DNA of 64,000 nucleotides from contig OZ251994.1 of the NCBI GenBank assembly GCA_965246925.1, positions 3,534,001 to 3,598,000 on the forward strand. Reading direction: 5' to 3'. Shown here piece by piece: positions 37,618-46,416 of this stretch; within the stretch, counting starts at the first letter, position 1; each line of letters opens with the position of its first letter. Both the position numbers and the translations under genes were made by a program. The DNA comes from JANPPS01 sp965246925. GTDB taxonomy: Bacteria; Pseudomonadota; Alphaproteobacteria; Acetobacterales; Acetobacteraceae. The notes beneath the pieces were generated by a model that was not told where the DNA came from, searched no databases, and saw only the letters and a program-made list of their open reading frames with translations.

Positions 37618-38802
37618 TTAGTGGCGGTAGTCTGCGAAGCGCTCACCAGCCCGGACGCCGTCGGCTAAATCGAGGAGCGAGCGCATGTAACGCACGCCGT
37701 CAAATGCCTCGGCAGTGAAGGCGAGAGCGGGCTCGGCCAAGTCTGTGTAATCCGTCGGATCGTTATATTGGGCCGCGAGCCATTGGGGCAGGGCCGAATC
37801 TGTTGGATCAAACCCAGAGAAGGTCGGTATATGATGCAGCGCATCGCGCATGTAGGCGTTCTGGTCAGACAGAACGCAGCAGCGCGCATCGAGTCCGTAG
37901 GCCACTCGTTCATGCACGCCTGAGGCGAAATTCGGCGTGGTGTTCAGCATGTATTGGGTCTCCGCATAGATTTGCGGAAGGCAGCCGGCGCCGATTGCGG
38001 GATGGAACCGCGCGCGGCCGGCCCGGTGGCTGATGTGATCCCAGCCCCGGCCGTATATGTCGGCCGGCACATCCAGTAGCGCTGCGACAAGTGCTGTAGA
38101 GCGGGAGTCGCGGACATAGAGGTCGAGCTCTGCCATGAGGCCGAACAAGATGTCGGTCCGGCCGTCAAACGTGATCTGATGGGCCGCCGCCGCTTCGATC
38201 AGGAGTCCGGTAATGTCGCCTGTTGGTAGGGCAGTGGCTGCGTGACCAGCGTCTTCAAGGACCGCGCGCATGCGTGCGGGCAGAGCCGCCCAGCCCTCAC
38301 GCCGTGCTACCGGGTCACCGCCAGTTTTGACGAGCACCATGCGCCGGGGGCGATCCCGCCAGGCGATGCTGTCCCGCAGCGGATTAGGGATCAAGCCACC
38401 TTGCACCACGGCGGAAACTTGGCTCGAGCGAATGAATTGCCGCTGGACGCTAAGCCATTCAGGATAGAGATAGGCGTTCACCACAAAGCGGGACGCGACG
38501 GCATGATTGCAGGGCCGCCAGCACGGCGAGTCGGCCAGTACGGAGACGAAGGGCACCTGTATCCGCTCCCACAGGTTTTGCCCTTCGATCTGCAAGCCGG
38601 CGCCGATCCCCGCGTGGCCCCATGCCATGGCCACGCCTGATTTCAGGACGGTTTCGAGCTGATTCGGCCAGTCCGGGTCCGCGAGATCGATGAGCTGCGG
38701 CGTGTAGCCAAACGGCTCCATTAAGCTCATCAATCCATGGCTGAGGTGGCGCAGAATCCCATTCTCATTCTGACCAACGAATGAGACTATGGCGCCGCTC
38801 AC
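37618..38802 (-). CDS. CgeB-like glycosyltransferase
   Basis: A 394-residue cytoplasmic protein (MSGAIVSFVGQNENGILRHL). The second half has the features of CgeB/DUF3880-type GT-B glycosyltransferases: DIYGRGWDHISH, LPQIYAETQYMLNTTPNF, then GVHERVAYGLDARCCVLSD, the usual acceptor-side glycosyltransferase signature. The N-terminal half is divergent. It lies upstream of the ketosynthase operon on the same strand, separated by the transposase scar, and could use the acylated sugar made there. Weak homology only; another retaining transferase family is possible. Confidence 0.72.
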   Translation of the reverse strand: MSGAIVSFVGQNENGILRHLSHGLMSLMEPFGYTPQLIDLADPDWPNQLETVLKSGVAMAWGHAGIGAGLQIEGQNLWERIQVPFVSVLADSPCWRPCNHAVASRFVVNAYLYPEWLSVQRQFIRSSQVSAVVQGGLIPNPLRDSIAWRDRPRRMVLVKTGGDPVARREGWAALPARMRAVLEDAGHAATALPTGDITGLLIEAAAAHQITFDGRTDILFGLMAELDLYVRDSRSTALVAALLDVPADIYGRGWDHISHRAGRARFHPAIGAGCLPQIYAETQYMLNTTPNFASGVHERVAYGLDARCCVLSDQNAYMRDALHHIPTFSGFDPTDSALPQWLAAQYNDPTDYTDLAEPALAFTAEAFDGVRYMRSLLDLADGVRAGERFADYRH

Positions 38803-38887
38803 GACGCGTTTTCCGATGTAACAAACAAGGTCCGGTCCTTAGAACGTAACAGGACCACGGTAGCACTCGAAAGTTAACGAACCCTTT

Positions 38888-39682
38888 CTAGGGCTCGTTT
38901 TGTTTTACAGATTGCCACAACGCCTCCATTACCGGCAGCGCAGCCTCCGCAGGCGTGGTGCCCTGGTCCGCGAGGCAGTTCTCGACAGCCTGAAAACGCC
39001 GGGTGAACTTGGCGTTCCCCTGGCGCAAGCATGCCTCAGGATCGAGGCCCAGCTTGCGCGCGAGGTTTGCTGCCACGAACAGCACGTCTCCCATCTCGTC
39101 GGCGAGGCGGGCCGGGTCTGCTGCTGCGAATTCCGCGCGCAATTCGGCCAACTCCTCCTGCATCTTGTCCAGCACGGCCAACGCGTCCGGCCAATCGAAG
39201 CCTACGCGGGCCGCCCGGGCGGTGAGCTTCAGCGCCCGGCTCAGGGCAGGGAGCCCGGTGGGAACGCCGGCCAAGGCGCCGGTCTGCCGCCGGGCTGCAC
39301 GCTCCGACTGCTTATGATCTTCCCATCGCGCAGCGTCGGAACCGGCTGCACCGGCAAACACATGAGGATGGCGGCGGACCAGCTTATCCGCGATCGAACG
39401 CGCCGCGTCCGCGAAGCCGAACAGGCCGGCTTCTTCGGCCATGCGCGCGTGGTAAACGACTTGAAACAGCAGGTCGCCCAACTCGTCCGGCAGCGCCGCC
39501 ATGTCCCGCTGGGCGATGGCGTCGGCCACCTCGTATGCTTCTTCGATCGTGTAAGGGGCGATGCTGGCGAAATCCTGCTGCTGGTCCCACGGGCAGCCGG
39601 TTTCGGGGTGGCGCAAGGCGGCCATGATGCCGAGCAGCCGGGTGAGCTCGGCCGTTGCGCGTTCGTGATCTAGGGCAGACAC
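38888..39682 (-). CDS. mazG: Nucleoside triphosphate pyrophosphohydrolase MazG
   Basis: A 264-residue all-alpha NTP pyrophosphohydrolase that removes aberrant nucleotides and can lower ppGpp. The first MazG repeat has GCPWDQQQDFASIAPYTIEE and DELGDLLFQVVYHARMAEE (ExxE...ExxD metal sites); the second has DEMGDVLFVAANLARKLG. Two repeats are the normal full-length form. It is the last gene of the nine-gene operon, 28 bases after the MBL gene. Confidence 0.95.
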   Translation of the reverse strand: MSALDHERATAELTRLLGIMAALRHPETGCPWDQQQDFASIAPYTIEEAYEVADAIAQRDMAALPDELGDLLFQVVYHARMAEEAGLFGFADAARSIADKLVRRHPHVFAGAAGSDAARWEDHKQSERAARRQTGALAGVPTGLPALSRALKLTARAARVGFDWPDALAVLDKMQEELAELRAEFAAADPARLADEMGDVLFVAANLARKLGLDPEACLRQGNAKFTRRFQAVENCLADQGTTPAEAALPVMEALWQSVKQNEP

Positions 39683-39710
39683 AGCACATCCTTCAGCACG
39701 ATAAGGGATA

Positions 39711-40499
39711 TTATGGAAACTTTAGGATTAGGCCGTCATAGGCCGGCTCGACATTCTCAGGCAGGCGCGCCTGTAGCCAGGCCCAGTCGACGTCCCACCC
39801 CATATGCGTCAGTACTGTCCGGCGCGGACGTACGCGCTCACGCCATTGCAGGACTTGGTCCAGATTAGCATGGGTATGATGTGCCCGGCGTTGGAAGCAA
39901 TCGACGACCCAGGTATCGACCCCTTCAAGCTGCGCGAGCGCGTCATCGGTGAGCGCGGCGACATCCGTCGAATAGCCGAACGGGCCGATGCGTAGGCCTA
40001 GAGTGGGTAAATATCCATGATCCTGCTCGAACGTTCGAACCTCGAGACCAGCCGCCTCGATCGTGTCGCCGCTCGCCAATTCGCGGGCGATGAGCGCCGG
40101 GCGAAAGAAATATGGGCCTTGCCAGGGTTTGAAGGCGTAGTCGAAGCGCTGAAGCAGTTCCTGATGGGTCCGCGCGGTCATCCAAGCGTCGAGCGGACGA
40201 TCGATCAAGCGGTTCAGGATCCGCACGTCATCGATGCCCAGCACGTGGTCCGCGTGCGCATGCGTGAACAGGATCGCGTCCACCTTCGGTATGCCGCAGG
40301 CTAAAAGCTGTGCTCGCATGTCGGGCGAGGTATCGACCAGCAGCCGCTCACCTACCGCGCTTTCAACGACAATGCTGGAACGCGTGCGCCGGTTACGCGG
40401 CTCGGACGGGTCGCAGGCGCCCCAGTCGCCGTGCCCATCGGGCCCGCCCAGCTGCGGCACGCCGGCCGAGCCGCCGCAGCCCAGGATCGTGACCTTCAT
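39711..40499 (-). CDS. MBL-fold metallo-hydrolase, PhnP/RNase Z-like
   Basis: A 262-residue metallo-beta-lactamase-fold enzyme. MKVTILGCGGSAGVPQLGG opens the protein; LFTHAHADHVLGIDD is the metal motif HxHxDH. LTHMGWD near the C-terminus provides the last His. The family is adjacent to tatD and metG in many alphaproteobacteria and is thought to hydrolyse cyclic phosphate or similar esters, but no firm substrate is known. Overlaps tatD by ATGA. Confidence 0.9.
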   Translation of the reverse strand: MKVTILGCGGSAGVPQLGGPDGHGDWGACDPSEPRNRRTRSSIVVESAVGERLLVDTSPDMRAQLLACGIPKVDAILFTHAHADHVLGIDDVRILNRLIDRPLDAWMTARTHQELLQRFDYAFKPWQGPYFFRPALIARELASGDTIEAAGLEVRTFEQDHGYLPTLGLRIGPFGYSTDVAALTDDALAQLEGVDTWVVDCFQRRAHHTHANLDQVLQWRERVRPRRTVLTHMGWDVDWAWLQARLPENVEPAYDGLILKFP

Positions 40500-41272
40500 G
40501 CGGTGCGGGCGAACAGGCGGCGAAAATTGGCCGTCGTAAGCGCGGCCAACCCTTCAGGCGCCAAGCCACGCAACCCGGCTAGCGCCGAGGCGGTGTGGGC
40601 GACATAGCCCGGCTCGTTCCGCTTGCCCCGGCGCGGCACCGGGGCCAGGTAGGGCGCGTCGGTTTCGACCAACAAGCGGTCGGCTGGCACGATTAGCGCG
40701 ATGGCCCGATTCTCGTCCGACTTCGGGAAGGTTAGAATACCGGAAAAGCTAATATAACCGCCCAGCGCCAGCGCCGCCTCGGCGAGGCCAAGGCCGGAGC
40801 TGAAGCAGTGTAGCACGAAGTGGAATGGGCCCCCTGCCCACTCCTGCTTCAGGATGGAGCCGACATCCTGATCGGCTGACCGCGCGTGGATTACGAGGGG
40901 TAAGCCTGCCATGCGCGCCGCCCGGATATGCTGGCGGAAGCTTTCCTGCTGCACGTCCCGCGGTGCCGTCTCATGAAAGTAGTCGAGCCCTGATTCGCCG
41001 ATGCCGACGACCTCGGGATGGCGCGCCCATTCTGCGATCTCGGTCGCGTCCGGCACCGGCACTTCGGCGGCGTATTCGGGGTGGACGCCGACGGTGCACC
41101 AGACTTTCGGCGTGCCGGGCCGTCGCGCAAGCGCAATCAGCTGCGGCGATTGTGCAAGGCGCGTGCCGATGGTGACCATTTCTTGGACGCCAGCCTCGGC
41201 GGCCCGGGCGAGCAAGGCGCCGTGTTCGGAGGCCTCCCAGTGGTCCAGATGGCAGTGGCTGTCGATGAGCAT
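40496..41272 (-). CDS. tatD: TatD family metal-dependent hydrolase
   Basis: A 258-residue TIM-barrel DNase-type hydrolase from ATG 41272 (MLIDSHCHLD), the HxH metal site. Further metal ligands are seen in GESGLDYFHE, LPLVIHARSADQD, VLHCFS and ETDAPYLAP. Longer frames upstream belong to metG, whose stop it overlaps by ATGA. Confidence 0.95.
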   Translation of the reverse strand: MLIDSHCHLDHWEASEHGALLARAAEAGVQEMVTIGTRLAQSPQLIALARRPGTPKVWCTVGVHPEYAAEVPVPDATEIAEWARHPEVVGIGESGLDYFHETAPRDVQQESFRQHIRAARMAGLPLVIHARSADQDVGSILKQEWAGGPFHFVLHCFSSGLGLAEAALALGGYISFSGILTFPKSDENRAIALIVPADRLLVETDAPYLAPVPRRGKRNEPGYVAHTASALAGLRGLAPEGLAALTTANFRRLFARTA

Positions 41273-42798
41273 CAGGCCGGCTCGGCAAAGCGCGGGAAGA
41301 CGCCTCCGGGTGGCGGCAACGCAGTGCCGGGCGGCACAGCGCGGGTGAGGTCGGCCAACTGGCGGGCGCCGGGCGGAACGCCGAGCTGATCCAGCAGGCG
41401 GCTCATGCTGCCAGGCATAAAGGGTTGCAAGACCAAAGCGATACAGCGCGTAGCCTCGGCCAGCACGGCCAACACGGTAGCCATACGGGTCAGATCGGTC
41501 TTGCGGAGTGCCCATGGTGCCTGGTGGTCGATGTAGGCGTTGGCGGCGCGGATCACTTTCCACACGTCCTCCAAGGCCTCATGAAAGGCCACGCGCTGGA
41601 ACCGCGGGCGCATCAGCCCGGGCAGGGCGCGCGCGGCAGTGAGCAGCGCGGTATCCTCCGGCGTCTCCGGCCCGCGCGCTGGCATCAGTCCGGCGCAGTT
41701 CTTGGCGATGAGCGACAGGTTACGTTGCCCTAGATTGCCCAGATCGTTGGCCAGTTCGATATTCAGCCGGCGGATGAGCGCCGCGTCACTGAAATCGCCA
41801 TCATTGCCGAACGGTATCTCACGCAGGAGAAAATACCGGACGGCGTCGAGGCCGAAGCGTGTCACGAGTGCGTCGGCATCCACAGCATTGTTGAGCGACT
41901 TGCTCATCTTTTCGCCGGCTGCAGTCCACCAGCCGGTGGAGACGATTGATTTCGGCAGCGGCAATCCTGCCGCCATCAAGAATGCGGGCCAATAGACGGC
42001 GTGAAATCTGATGATATCCTTGCCAACGATTTGGGCATCAGGCGGCCAATATTTCCAACGGGCGGTCTGTTCGGGGAATCCTACGGCGGATAGATAGTTG
42101 GTGAGGGCATCCAGCCAAACATACATGACGTGTTCGGGGTCACCGGGCACCGGCACGCCCCAGCTAAAACTAGTGCGGCTTACCGAGAGATCATGCAGTC
42201 CGCCGCGGACGAAGCTCGTAACCTCGGACCGGCGGCTATTGGGCTGGATGAAGTCTGGATTTTGGGTGTAGTGGGCAAGCAACCGGTCCTGGAATGCAGA
42301 CAGGCGGAAGAAATAGGAGGGCTCAATGACCCATTCGACTGGCGCACCCGTTGGTGCGGTCTTACCACCATCGGGCGCGACCTTGAGCTCGGCTTCATCG
42401 TAGAACGCCTCGTCACGCACGGCGTACCAGCCTTCATACTGGCCGAGGTAGATGTCCCCCGCTTTCATCAAGCGTTGCCATAGGTCTTGGCAGGCCCGCT
42501 TGTGCCGGTCTTCGGTTGTGCGGATGAAGTCGTCGTTGGTCAGGCCGAGCGGCGCCGACATGGCGCGAAATTTCTCCGAGACGCCGTCCACGAATTGCTG
42601 CGGCGGCACGCCCGCGTCCAGCGCGGATTTTTCGACTTTCTGCCCGTGCTCATCCGTGCCGGTCAGGAAGAAAACGTCGTAGCCGTCCAGCCGGTGCCAG
42701 CGGGCCAGGACGTCGGCCACGATGCCCGAATAGGCGTGACCGATATGCGGTGCGCCGTTCACGTAATAGATTGGGGTCGTCACGTAATAGGGTGTCAT
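41272..42798 (-). CDS. metG: Methionyl-tRNA synthetase
   Basis: A 508-residue class I synthetase from ATG 42798 (MTPYYVTTPIYYVNG). The HIGH motif is PHIGHAYS and the KMSKS loop GEKMSKSLNN. It is the short form without the zinc-knuckle extension and without the C-terminal tRNA-binding dimer domain. Coupled at both ends to holB and tatD. Confidence 0.96.
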   Translation of the reverse strand: MTPYYVTTPIYYVNGAPHIGHAYSGIVADVLARWHRLDGYDVFFLTGTDEHGQKVEKSALDAGVPPQQFVDGVSEKFRAMSAPLGLTNDDFIRTTEDRHKRACQDLWQRLMKAGDIYLGQYEGWYAVRDEAFYDEAELKVAPDGGKTAPTGAPVEWVIEPSYFFRLSAFQDRLLAHYTQNPDFIQPNSRRSEVTSFVRGGLHDLSVSRTSFSWGVPVPGDPEHVMYVWLDALTNYLSAVGFPEQTARWKYWPPDAQIVGKDIIRFHAVYWPAFLMAAGLPLPKSIVSTGWWTAAGEKMSKSLNNAVDADALVTRFGLDAVRYFLLREIPFGNDGDFSDAALIRRLNIELANDLGNLGQRNLSLIAKNCAGLMPARGPETPEDTALLTAARALPGLMRPRFQRVAFHEALEDVWKVIRAANAYIDHQAPWALRKTDLTRMATVLAVLAEATRCIALVLQPFMPGSMSRLLDQLGVPPGARQLADLTRAVPPGTALPPPGGVFPRFAEPA

Positions 42799-43778
42799 AC
42801 TTGCTTTTCTGCTCGTCCACTCAGCACGTCCAGCGCCATTGCCACCGCGTGCCGCTGCTCCAGGTGCGAGCGTTCGGTCTCGTCCTGGATGCGGCCCAGC
42901 GTGTGCCACATATCGACGGATTGGGCGAGGGGGCGGCCTTCCCAAACCGGCCCGCCCGCCGCCTGGGTGCGGACACGGGTGCCGATCTCGTGGCGGAGGG
43001 CGTGCATGAAATCGGTGTAGCCGTCTTCGGCCCTGGCTACCTTGTCGGCCAGAGCCTGGACGCGGGCGAACGGCATCGCGGGTTCCTGCATTACGTCCTG
43101 CACCAATGCGGCCATCGCGATACCGTCACCCTGGAGCGCGACCGCCCTGCCCGGTGCGCCGCTCGCAAGGCCGATGAACTTGGCCCGTTCCGTCCGATCG
43201 GCCTCGGGTAAGATCAATTGCAAAGCCGTTTCCATCTCCGCATCCGGCAATGGCAGTAAGCGCAGCAGGCGGCAGCGGCTGCGCACGGTAGGGGGCAGCC
43301 GCCCGGGCGCGGCGCAGGTCAGGATCAGAATGGCGCGGGCCGGTGGTTCTTCAAGGACCTTTAACACGGCATTGGCGGCGTTGCGATTCATCGTCTCCGC
43401 CCCGTCCACGATCACGACGCGCCAGCCGCCCTCGGCCGGCGTCAGATGCAGGAACTCCGGCGCCGTGCGCACGGTGTCGACCACGATCTCGGTGCGCAGC
43501 TTGCCCTTGGGTCCCGGCTCCCGCTCGATCGTCAGCAGGTCCGAGTGCGAGCCCTCCGCGACCCGGCGGAACAGCGGGAGCGCCGGGTCATGGGCGGGGC
43601 GCCCGGGGCCGGCGAACAGGCGGCGGGCCATGCGGAAGGCGAGCGTCGCCTTGCCGATGCCCGGCGGACCGGTGATCAGCCAGGCGTGATGCAGCCGCCC
43701 GGTGCGGAATGCTTCTTCGAACGCGGCATCCGCTTCGGCGTGGCCGACCAGATGCGGATTGGCGCGCGGCTCTATCAT
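42795..43778 (-). CDS. holB: DNA polymerase III delta' subunit
   Basis: A 327-residue clamp-loader subunit. WLITGPPGIGKATLAFRMA holds a Walker-A-like loop, and VIVDGAETMNRNAANAVLKV and EEPPARAILILTCAAPGRLP include the SRC-type sensor region (RSRCRLLRL). Gene order tmk-holB-metG-tatD is a conserved alphaproteobacterial string. Confidence 0.94.
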   Translation of the reverse strand: MIEPRANPHLVGHAEADAAFEEAFRTGRLHHAWLITGPPGIGKATLAFRMARRLFAGPGRPAHDPALPLFRRVAEGSHSDLLTIEREPGPKGKLRTEIVVDTVRTAPEFLHLTPAEGGWRVVIVDGAETMNRNAANAVLKVLEEPPARAILILTCAAPGRLPPTVRSRCRLLRLLPLPDAEMETALQLILPEADRTERAKFIGLASGAPGRAVALQGDGIAMAALVQDVMQEPAMPFARVQALADKVARAEDGYTDFMHALRHEIGTRVRTQAAGGPVWEGRPLAQSVDMWHTLGRIQDETERSHLEQRHAVAMALDVLSGRAEKQV

Positions 43779-44380
43779 GGAACGGAATGCACGACGGCTT
43801 GGACGATGGCGCGGGCGACCTCGTCCACGGTGCCATCGGCCGGGATCACGACGCAGCGGTCCGGCTCGGCGGCGGCGATGGCGCGGTAGCCGGCGCGCAC
43901 CCGGGCGTGGAACGCGGCGTCCATGCGCTCGTAGCGGTCTAGCCCCTGGTCCCGCCGTTGTAGGTGCGCGGCGGCGATGTCCGGTGAGGTTTCCAGCACG
44001 AGGGTCAACGCCGGGCGCGCGGGCAACAGCGCGGTCAACGCCGCTATCAGCGCCCGGTCGGCGCCCAGGCCGTAGCCCTGATAGGCCATGGTCGAGTCGG
44101 CAAAGCGGTCACAGACCACCACGGTGCCCTCGGCCAGAGCCGGGAGGATGGTCCGCTCCAGGTGTTCGGCGCGGGCGGCGAAATGCAGGTAGATCTCGGT
44201 CGTGCGCGCCCATTCCCGCTGGGAGTCTAGTAATAAGGTACGCAGCGCCTCCGCCCCCGGCGCGCCGCCGGGTTCCCGCGTAAGCAACGCCCGGCGCCCG
44301 CGCGTTTCCAGCGCCGCCACCAGCAGCCGTGCTTGCGTCGATTTGCCCACGCCCTCTCCGCCCTCGAGTGTGATGAACAG
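43775..44380 (-). CDS. tmk: Thymidylate kinase, apparent CTG start
   Basis: A 201-residue kinase that makes dTDP. The first ATG/GTG-type start in frame (GTG 44350) falls inside the P-loop and would destroy it. The conserved N-terminus LFITLEGGEGVGKSTQA is read upstream; the only plausible start that matches the family (MFITLEGGEG) is CTG 44380, two bases after the dac stop. LTREPGGAPGAEALR and FADSTMAYQGYGLG are the other conserved motifs. Whether CTG is really used, or an upstream error hides an ATG, is not known. Confidence 0.9.
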   Translation of the reverse strand: MFITLEGGEGVGKSTQARLLVAALETRGRRALLTREPGGAPGAEALRTLLLDSQREWARTTEIYLHFAARAEHLERTILPALAEGTVVVCDRFADSTMAYQGYGLGADRALIAALTALLPARPALTLVLETSPDIAAAHLQRRDQGLDRYERMDAAFHARVRAGYRAIAAAEPDRCVVIPADGTVDEVARAIVQAVVHSVP

Positions 44381-44382
44381 CG

Positions 44383-45564
44383 CTAGGACCCGGTCACGTA
44401 GCGGGACAGCACCGCCATGGCGCGGCCCGGCAGCCCCGCGCGCGGCACGTCGGCGCCGGCCAGCAGCGGGACGGTGGTGGACGGGACCCCGGGTCCGGTG
44501 ACCGTGAGCTTGCCCAGCACCTCACCGCGGCCGACCGGCGCCGGGATCGGGTCCGCGTAGGCGACCGAGATCTTGGCCGTCGTACGCCAGGAGCGCGGCA
44601 TCGTCACCACCAGGTCACCACCACCGACCAGCGGTACGGTGGGCTTGGCACCGAGCCAGACGCGGGCATTCTCCACCGTGTCGCCGGCGGAGAACAGGGT
44701 CACGTTCTCGAACTCGCGGTAGCACCATTCCAGCAGGCGCTCGCTCTCCTCGGCGCGGGCGTGCATGCTGGGCAGGCCGTTGACGACCACGATCACGCGG
44801 CGCCCGGCGCGAATGGCGGAGGCGACGAGGCCGTAACCCCCCTCCTCCGTATGGCCGGTCTTCAGCCCGTCGGCCAGGCCCTTCTGCACCAGCGGATTGC
44901 GATTCTGCTGTTCGATGTTGTTGTATTTGAACGACTTCATGGTGTCGTAGTAATAATACTCCGGGAAATCGGTAATGAGCCGCCGGGCCAGCATGGCGAT
45001 GTCGCGGCAGGTCATGCGCTGCGCGGGGTCCGGCCAGCCGGTGCTGTTGCGGTAGGTGGAGCCGGTGAGCGCCAATTCGCGGGCCTTGGCGTTCATCAGC
45101 TCGGCGAACCCCTCCTCGGAGCCGGCGATCGCCTCGGCCAGCACGACGCAAGCGTCGTTGCCGGATTGCACGATCATGCCGCGGATAAGGTCATCCACCT
45201 TGACCGATCCGTTGAGCGGCACGAACATCTTGCTGCCCTGCATCTTCCAGGCGCGCTCGCTCACGGGCAAGTCCTGCGTGAGGGTGAGGCGGCCGGATTT
45301 GAGGTGGCCATAGACGATGTAGGCGGTCATGAGCTTGGTCATGGAGGACGGCGCCATGGGGGCGTTACCGTCCTTGTCCAGCATGACCGCGCCAGTGTTG
45401 TAGTCCATCACGTAGGCGAACCGCGCCCGGGTATCGAGCGGGCCGAGCGGCGTCTCGGCCGGCGCGCCGGTCGGCGGCGGCTCCTTATGCCCGCGTGCCG
45501 GCTTCGCGTTTGCGGCGAACGGCAGCGCGCTGGCGGCGGCCACGATATGACGGCGGTTCAGCAT
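44383..45564 (-). CDS. dacC: D-alanyl-D-alanine carboxypeptidase (PBP5/6 type)
   Basis: A 393-residue penicillin-binding DD-carboxypeptidase that trims pentapeptides. MLNRRHIVAAASALPFAANA is the signal peptide. Active-site motifs are SMTK (SxxK, in APSSMTKLMTAY), SGN (IVQSGNDACVV) and KTG (GLKTGHTEEGG). A C-terminal beta-rich domain ends in an amphipathic tail. It lies two bases before tmk and three after the rlpA-like gene. The choice of dacC over dacA is not certain. Confidence 0.92.
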   Translation of the reverse strand: MLNRRHIVAAASALPFAANAKPARGHKEPPPTGAPAETPLGPLDTRARFAYVMDYNTGAVMLDKDGNAPMAPSSMTKLMTAYIVYGHLKSGRLTLTQDLPVSERAWKMQGSKMFVPLNGSVKVDDLIRGMIVQSGNDACVVLAEAIAGSEEGFAELMNAKARELALTGSTYRNSTGWPDPAQRMTCRDIAMLARRLITDFPEYYYYDTMKSFKYNNIEQQNRNPLVQKGLADGLKTGHTEEGGYGLVASAIRAGRRVIVVVNGLPSMHARAEESERLLEWCYREFENVTLFSAGDTVENARVWLGAKPTVPLVGGGDLVVTMPRSWRTTAKISVAYADPIPAPVGRGEVLGKLTVTGPGVPSTTVPLLAGADVPRAGLPGRAMAVLSRYVTGS

Positions 45565-45567
45565 GCC

Positions 45568-46416
45568 CTACTCCACAACGATCCGTGCATCGGTTACTCC
45601 GGCCAATAGAGCCCGGTCCAGCGCGGAGTCGGCCTGCGCCACATCCGCGAACGGGCCGGCGCGGACGCGGAAGCTCTGGTTCCGCCCCGTGCCGCTTCGT
45701 TCGGCCCGGCCGCCGATGTCAGTCAAGCGCCTGGCCTGAGTGTCCGCGGCGGCCGCACCGGTAAAGTGCCCGGCGTCGATCCATAAAGTGCCGGGGGACG
45801 CCGGCACGCGTTCCGCCTCCTCCGGCAGCCTGGGTTCGGGAACGGTGGCGGCGGGCTCCGGACGCGGCGGCGCCGGGGCCGGGCGGAGGCTGGCTGGCAC
45901 TCCGGGGGCAGCCAGCGGTTCAGCCAGCACCGCCACCCGCGGCGCCCGGAATGCGGCCGCGGGTCCGCCCAGCAAGCGTTCGCGCAAGGCCTGGCTCGGT
46001 TCGTCCTCGACCTGCAGCCGGATGCGCGTGGGGCCGGTCATGCCCAGCAGCGTGCCGGCGCGGCGGCTCACGCCCAACAGGCGGTGCACGCCGGGCGGGC
46101 CGTGGCCGATCACGCGGAGCCGCACCTGCAACCCGGTCTCGAGATTGGTGACCGTGACGATACACGGCAACTGCAGTGTGCCATGCGCGGCGACCATGCC
46201 CTCCCATGGTTCACCATCGGCGGCCAGGCCGGACGCGTCCATGATGTCGGCGATCCCCGTCGTGTCGAGCTGGAACTGCTCATGTGGATATTGCCAGGCG
46301 CCGCCGCTTTGATAGGCGCCGCCCACCACGTAATGCGGCATGACGGGTGGCGGTGCCGGGCGTGGCGCACAGCTTTGCAGCGCGAGCGCCACCGCGGCTA
46401 GCAGCCCGAGCCGCAT
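45568..46416 (-). CDS. rlpA: RlpA-like SPOR-domain lipoprotein
   Basis: A 282-residue lipoprotein: MRLGLLAAVALALQSCAP has a lipobox-like LQSC. The double-psi beta-barrel domain is recognisable (DGEPWEGMVAAHGTLQLP and VTNLETGLQVRLRVIGHGPP), and a C-terminal SPOR domain follows (IDAGHFTGAAAADTQARRL ... FRVRAGPFAD), targeting denuded glycan at the septum. The RlpA signature VRVNDRGPF reads RVIGHGPP, so the conserved Asp is missing and lytic activity may be reduced. It overlaps mltB by 19 bases. Confidence 0.82.
   Translation of the reverse strand: MRLGLLAAVALALQSCAPRPAPPPVMPHYVVGGAYQSGGAWQYPHEQFQLDTTGIADIMDASGLAADGEPWEGMVAAHGTLQLPCIVTVTNLETGLQVRLRVIGHGPPGVHRLLGVSRRAGTLLGMTGPTRIRLQVEDEPSQALRERLLGGPAAAFRAPRVAVLAEPLAAPGVPASLRPAPAPPRPEPAATVPEPRLPEEAERVPASPGTLWIDAGHFTGAAAADTQARRLTDIGGRAERSGTGRNQSFRVRAGPFADVAQADSALDRALLAGVTDARIVVE

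Noticed and set aside
38879..38897. Terminator at the mazG stop
   Set aside because: Short imperfect stem overlapping the stop codon and no T-tract in the direction of transcription.
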